35,653 bases of DNA from Cyanobium sp. PLM2.Bin73. GTDB taxonomy: Bacteria > Cyanobacteriota > Cyanobacteriia > PCC-6307 > Cyanobiaceae. Location of the stretch: contig REEV01000118.1 in the NCBI GenBank assembly GCA_007694915.1, forward strand, positions 1-35,653. The letters are read 5' to 3'. The notes under the pieces were generated by a model. The model was not told where the DNA came from and ran no database searches. It saw only the letters and a program-made list of their open reading frames with translations. Positions within the stretch are counted from its first letter, which is position 1. The number at the start of each line of letters is the position of its first letter. Shown here piece after piece: positions 33,353 through 35,653 of the stretch. The position numbers and the translations under genes are program-made.

Positions 33353-33365
33353 ACTCTCGCAGCCG

Positions 33366-34790
33366 ATGAGCGACTCGTCCCCAGGTGCGCCGGGCATCAA
33401 GCTCGGCCTTCCCAGCACCTTGAGACTGGGGCTGTTTCAGGGCTGCCTGGGCTGCCTGGCGGTGATCTTCGCCGGTCTCTTGAACAGGGTGATGATCAGT
33501 GAGCTGGGCTTTCCCGCCCTGCTGGTGGGCGTAGCCCTGGCCTGCGAACAGTTCGTGGCCCCGGCCCGTGTTCTGTTCGGCCAGCTCTCTGACAGCCATC
33601 CGCTCGCGGGTCGCCACCGCACGCCCTACATCTGGCTCGGGGCCCTGCTGTTCTGCACCCTGGCGGTGCTGTCCGTGCCACTGATCTTCCAGGTGGCTCG
33701 GCTGCTCGACAGCGGCGGCGGTGCTCTGCTGGCGGCCATCGCCGCCCTCTGCGGGCTGTTTGCCGCCTATGGCCTGGCCATCTCCATGGCCTCCACCCCC
33801 TACCTGGCCCTGCTGATCGACAGCACCAGCGAACAGGAACGCCCCCGGGCGGTGGGCATCATCTGGTGCCTGCTCACGGTGGGGATCGTGGTGGGGGCCA
33901 TCGCCATCGCCATCGCCCTGGGCAACCTTGACGGGGTCACCGATCCCTCCGTCCTGCAACCCGCCCTGATGGGTTTCATGGTGCGGGTGGCCGTGGTGGT
34001 GCTGGTGCTCACCGTGACTGCGACCCTGGGCATCGAGAGACCCAGGACCGGATCCCTTCAGGCCGGCGCCGAGGCGACCTCCGCCCGCGACGAGGCCATC
34101 ACCCTGCGTCAGAGCTGGGCCCTGGTCACCTCCAGCCGGCAGGTGATGGTGTTCTTTCTGTTCCTGATCCTGTTCACCCTTGGACTGTTCCTGCAGGACC
34201 CCGTGCTGGAGAGTTACGGCGCCGAGGTGTTCGGCATGTCCATCGCCGCCACCGCCTCCCTGAACGCCCTCTGGGGCATCGGCACTCTGGTGGGGCTGCT
34301 GGTGGCGGGCCTCTGGATCACCCCGTGGCTCGGCAAGTTCGCCACCGCTCGCCTGGGCTGTCAGTTGATCGTGGCCAGCCTTGCCCTGCTGCTGCTCTCG
34401 GGGTTCACGGCCCAGGTGCCCGTGTTGCAGGTGGTGATGGTGCTGTTCGGCCTGGCGGCAGGCATCGGCACCAACAGTGCCCTGGTGCTGATGCTCGATC
34501 TCACCCTGCCCCAGGCCGCAGGCACCTTCGTGGGCGTCTGGGGCCTGGCCCAGGCCCTGTCCAGGGCGCTGGGCAAGGTGTTCGGCGGCGGTCTGCTGGA
34601 TCTGGGACGGTTCCTGCACCTGCAGTTCACCGGGGGCTCCGATCCTTTTCCCGCCTATGCCCTGGTGCTCAGTGTGGAATTGCTGGTGGCGGCGGCCGCG
34701 CTGGTGCTCCTGGGCCGTGTCAACCTGCGTCAGTTCCGCGAGGATACGGGCCGCAGTCTGAGCCGGGTGCTGGCCCTCGAGATCGGATGA
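33366..34790 (+). CDS. PucC-type (BCD family) MFS transporter
   Basis: A 474-residue membrane protein with about 12 transmembrane segments, belonging to the PucC/LhaA bacteriochlorophyll-delivery family. It contains FQGCLGCLAVIFAGLLNRVM, FGQLSDSHPLAGRHRTPYIW (the cytoplasmic loop motif between helices 2 and 3), MASTPYLALLIDSTSEQERP, and in the second half FLQDPVLESYGAEVFGMS. In purple bacteria the family assists pigment-protein assembly; in cyanobacteria a role in chlorophyll or antenna handling is suggested but not proven. The stop overlaps the start of the next gene (ATGA), so the two are co-translated. Confidence 0.9.
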   Translation: MSDSSPGAPGIKLGLPSTLRLGLFQGCLGCLAVIFAGLLNRVMISELGFPALLVGVALACEQFVAPARVLFGQLSDSHPLAGRHRTPYIWLGALLFCTLAVLSVPLIFQVARLLDSGGGALLAAIAALCGLFAAYGLAISMASTPYLALLIDSTSEQERPRAVGIIWCLLTVGIVVGAIAIAIALGNLDGVTDPSVLQPALMGFMVRVAVVVLVLTVTATLGIERPRTGSLQAGAEATSARDEAITLRQSWALVTSSRQVMVFFLFLILFTLGLFLQDPVLESYGAEVFGMSIAATASLNALWGIGTLVGLLVAGLWITPWLGKFATARLGCQLIVASLALLLLSGFTAQVPVLQVVMVLFGLAAGIGTNSALVLMLDLTLPQAAGTFVGVWGLAQALSRALGKVFGGGLLDLGRFLHLQFTGGSDPFPAYALVLSVELLVAAAALVLLGRVNLRQFREDTGRSLSRVLALEIG

Positions 34791-35587
34791 CTGCGGCCCC
34801 CGCCTCCCCGTCACTTCACCCTGGTCTGGCGTTGTTGCTGGATCGCGTCGGCGAGCGCCAGCGCCACGACTTCGGTCACGTGGTGTCAGACCTCAAACCC
34901 GACGGCAGCCTGATCACCGCCTGCGATCGTTGGAGCGATGCCGAGCTGGTGGCGGGGCTGTCGGCCCTGTTCCCCGGTGACGGTGTGCTCAGCGAGGAGG
35001 GGGAGCGCCTGGTGCCCGCTACCCCGGCCTACTGGGTAGTGGACCCCCTTGATGGCACCACCAACTTCGCCGCTGGGATCCCCTACTGGGCCATTTCCCT
35101 GGCGCGTTTCGAAGCTGGCAGGCCGGTGTTGGCGGTGCTGGATGTGCCCCCACTGCGCCAGCGGATCGTGGCTGTGCGGGGTCAGGGTGCCTGGCGCAAC
35201 GGCAAGCCCTTGCAGCCACCCTCCAGCCACGCTCCCAGCTCCGGCTGCGCGTCCCTCTGCAGCCGCTCGATCGGCGTGTTGCAGAAGCTTCCAGATCGCC
35301 GCTTTCCCGGCAAGATCCGCCTGCTCGGCGTGGCCAGCCTCAATCTCGTCAGTGTGGCCACTGGGCAGACCGTGGCGGCCCTGGAGGCCACCCCGAAGAT
35401 CTGGGACCTGGCAGCCGCCTGGCTGGTGCTCACCGAACTGGATTGCCCCCTGCGCTGGCTGCAGCTCTCGCCGACGCAGCTGATCCCTGGAGCGGACCTG
35501 TCCCAGGTCGACTTTCCGGTGCTGGCGGCCGATCGTCCAGCAACGCTGGACCGCTTTTTGCCCTGGGGTGAGGCGTTGATGCGATGA
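34787..35587 (+). CDS. Inositol monophosphatase family protein
   Basis: A 266-residue Mg2+-dependent sugar-phosphatase-like enzyme. Metal-binding motifs are present: Glu70-Glu71 (GVLSEEGERL), DPLDGTTNFAAG (86-97), and the C-terminal IWDLAAAWLVLTELDC (205-220) with the third metal Asp207. The substrate cannot be told; members act on inositol phosphate, fructose-1,6-bisphosphate, histidinol phosphate or 3'-phosphoadenosine phosphate. The ATG is inside the stop of the PucC gene. It is the last complete gene of the window. Confidence 0.9.
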   Translation: MTAAPASPSLHPGLALLLDRVGERQRHDFGHVVSDLKPDGSLITACDRWSDAELVAGLSALFPGDGVLSEEGERLVPATPAYWVVDPLDGTTNFAAGIPYWAISLARFEAGRPVLAVLDVPPLRQRIVAVRGQGAWRNGKPLQPPSSHAPSSGCASLCSRSIGVLQKLPDRRFPGKIRLLGVASLNLVSVATGQTVAALEATPKIWDLAAAWLVLTELDCPLRWLQLSPTQLIPGADLSQVDFPVLAADRPATLDRFLPWGEALMR

Positions 35588-35600
35588 GAACAGGAAGAGG

Positions 35601-35609
35601 TGCTACAGT
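35601..35609 (+). promoter_or_regulatory. Candidate extended -10 promoter at the right edge
   Basis: TGCTACAGT gives the extended -10 TG, one base, then TACAGT (four of six to TATAAT), 14 bases after the phosphatase stop. A frame starting ATG at 35611 stays open to the window edge, but it would begin at or before the expected transcription start. The following bases are more likely a 5' leader of a gene outside the window. Confidence 0.3.
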
Positions 35610-35653
35610 AATGAGCTGCGCCCGAGAGGGCGTAGGGCCTGGAGCACCGAGAA

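Noticed and set aside
33237-34814. Minus-strand frame of 525 codons opposite the PucC gene
   Set aside because: Gln/Gly/His-rich antisense translation; PucC family motifs are clear on the plus strand.

Overview
The window looks like chromosomal DNA of a high-GC picocyanobacterium of the Synechococcus/Cyanobium (alpha-cyanobacterial) group. The basis is the set of oxygenic-photosynthesis genes (C-terminus of photosystem II D2, PsbU, a PetL-type cytochrome b6f subunit, the NDH-1 proteins NdhO and CRR7, zeta-carotene desaturase, a PucC-type carrier), an SLH-domain cyanobacterial porin, and many cyanobacteria-restricted families (DUF751/Ycf33, DUF3120, DUF4346, a PDZ-radical SAM-DUF512 protein). 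The GC content is high throughout and genes are packed tightly on both strands. I see no tRNA, rRNA, insertion sequence, prophage or CRISPR array, and no gene-free stretch longer than about 300 bases.

Layout. 1-1300: end of psbD and its terminator, a 2-oxoglutarate hydroxylase on the opposite strand, then a 17-codon micro-ORF with a perfect Shine-Dalgarno and a strong hairpin. 1388-3005: an SLH porin with an unusual leader and 3' UTR. 3029-6278: J-domain protein, ndhO, a cation/proton antiporter and a TIGR01777 epimerase. 6235-8757 (minus): an A-type Fe-S carrier, a TPR protein, a lipid-A-disaccharide-synthase-like protein and a small membrane protein. 8867-11461 (plus): crtQ, an SRPBCC protein and a lipoprotein. 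11445-15860 (minus): probable operon DUF751, rbfA, nagZ-like, glycosyltransferase-TPR, hemD. 15911-19689: GST, a frameshifted gene, CRR7, shikimate kinase, a tandem PTPS-like protein and a RibD C-terminal-type reductase. 19686-23654: secreted protein, DUF482 acyltransferase, DUF4346 protein, B12-binding-type radical SAM enzyme, PetL candidate. 23641-29047: RimO, VKOR-thioredoxin fusion, NadB, PsbU, DUF3120 protein. 29204-35587 (plus): UppP, PDZ-radical SAM-DUF512, TolC-type outer-membrane protein, PucC-type carrier, inositol-monophosphatase-like enzyme. A candidate extended -10 promoter lies at the right edge.

Most genes are housekeeping: photosynthetic apparatus, cofactor and pigment synthesis (heme, NAD, carotenoid, pterin/flavin, Fe-S), envelope work and ribosome maturation. 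The most unusual signal is around the porin. Its ribosome-binding region (1404-1413) is perfectly complementary over 10 nt to a segment (2873-2882) displayed in the loop of a 12-bp hairpin in its own 3' UTR. That loop carries the CTCCTCACAC core I associate with the cyanobacterial small RNA Yfr1, which is known to target porin mRNAs. Together with the upstream micro-ORF and hairpin, this suggests layered post-transcriptional control of the porin. That reading is inference from sequence complementarity and has not been tested.
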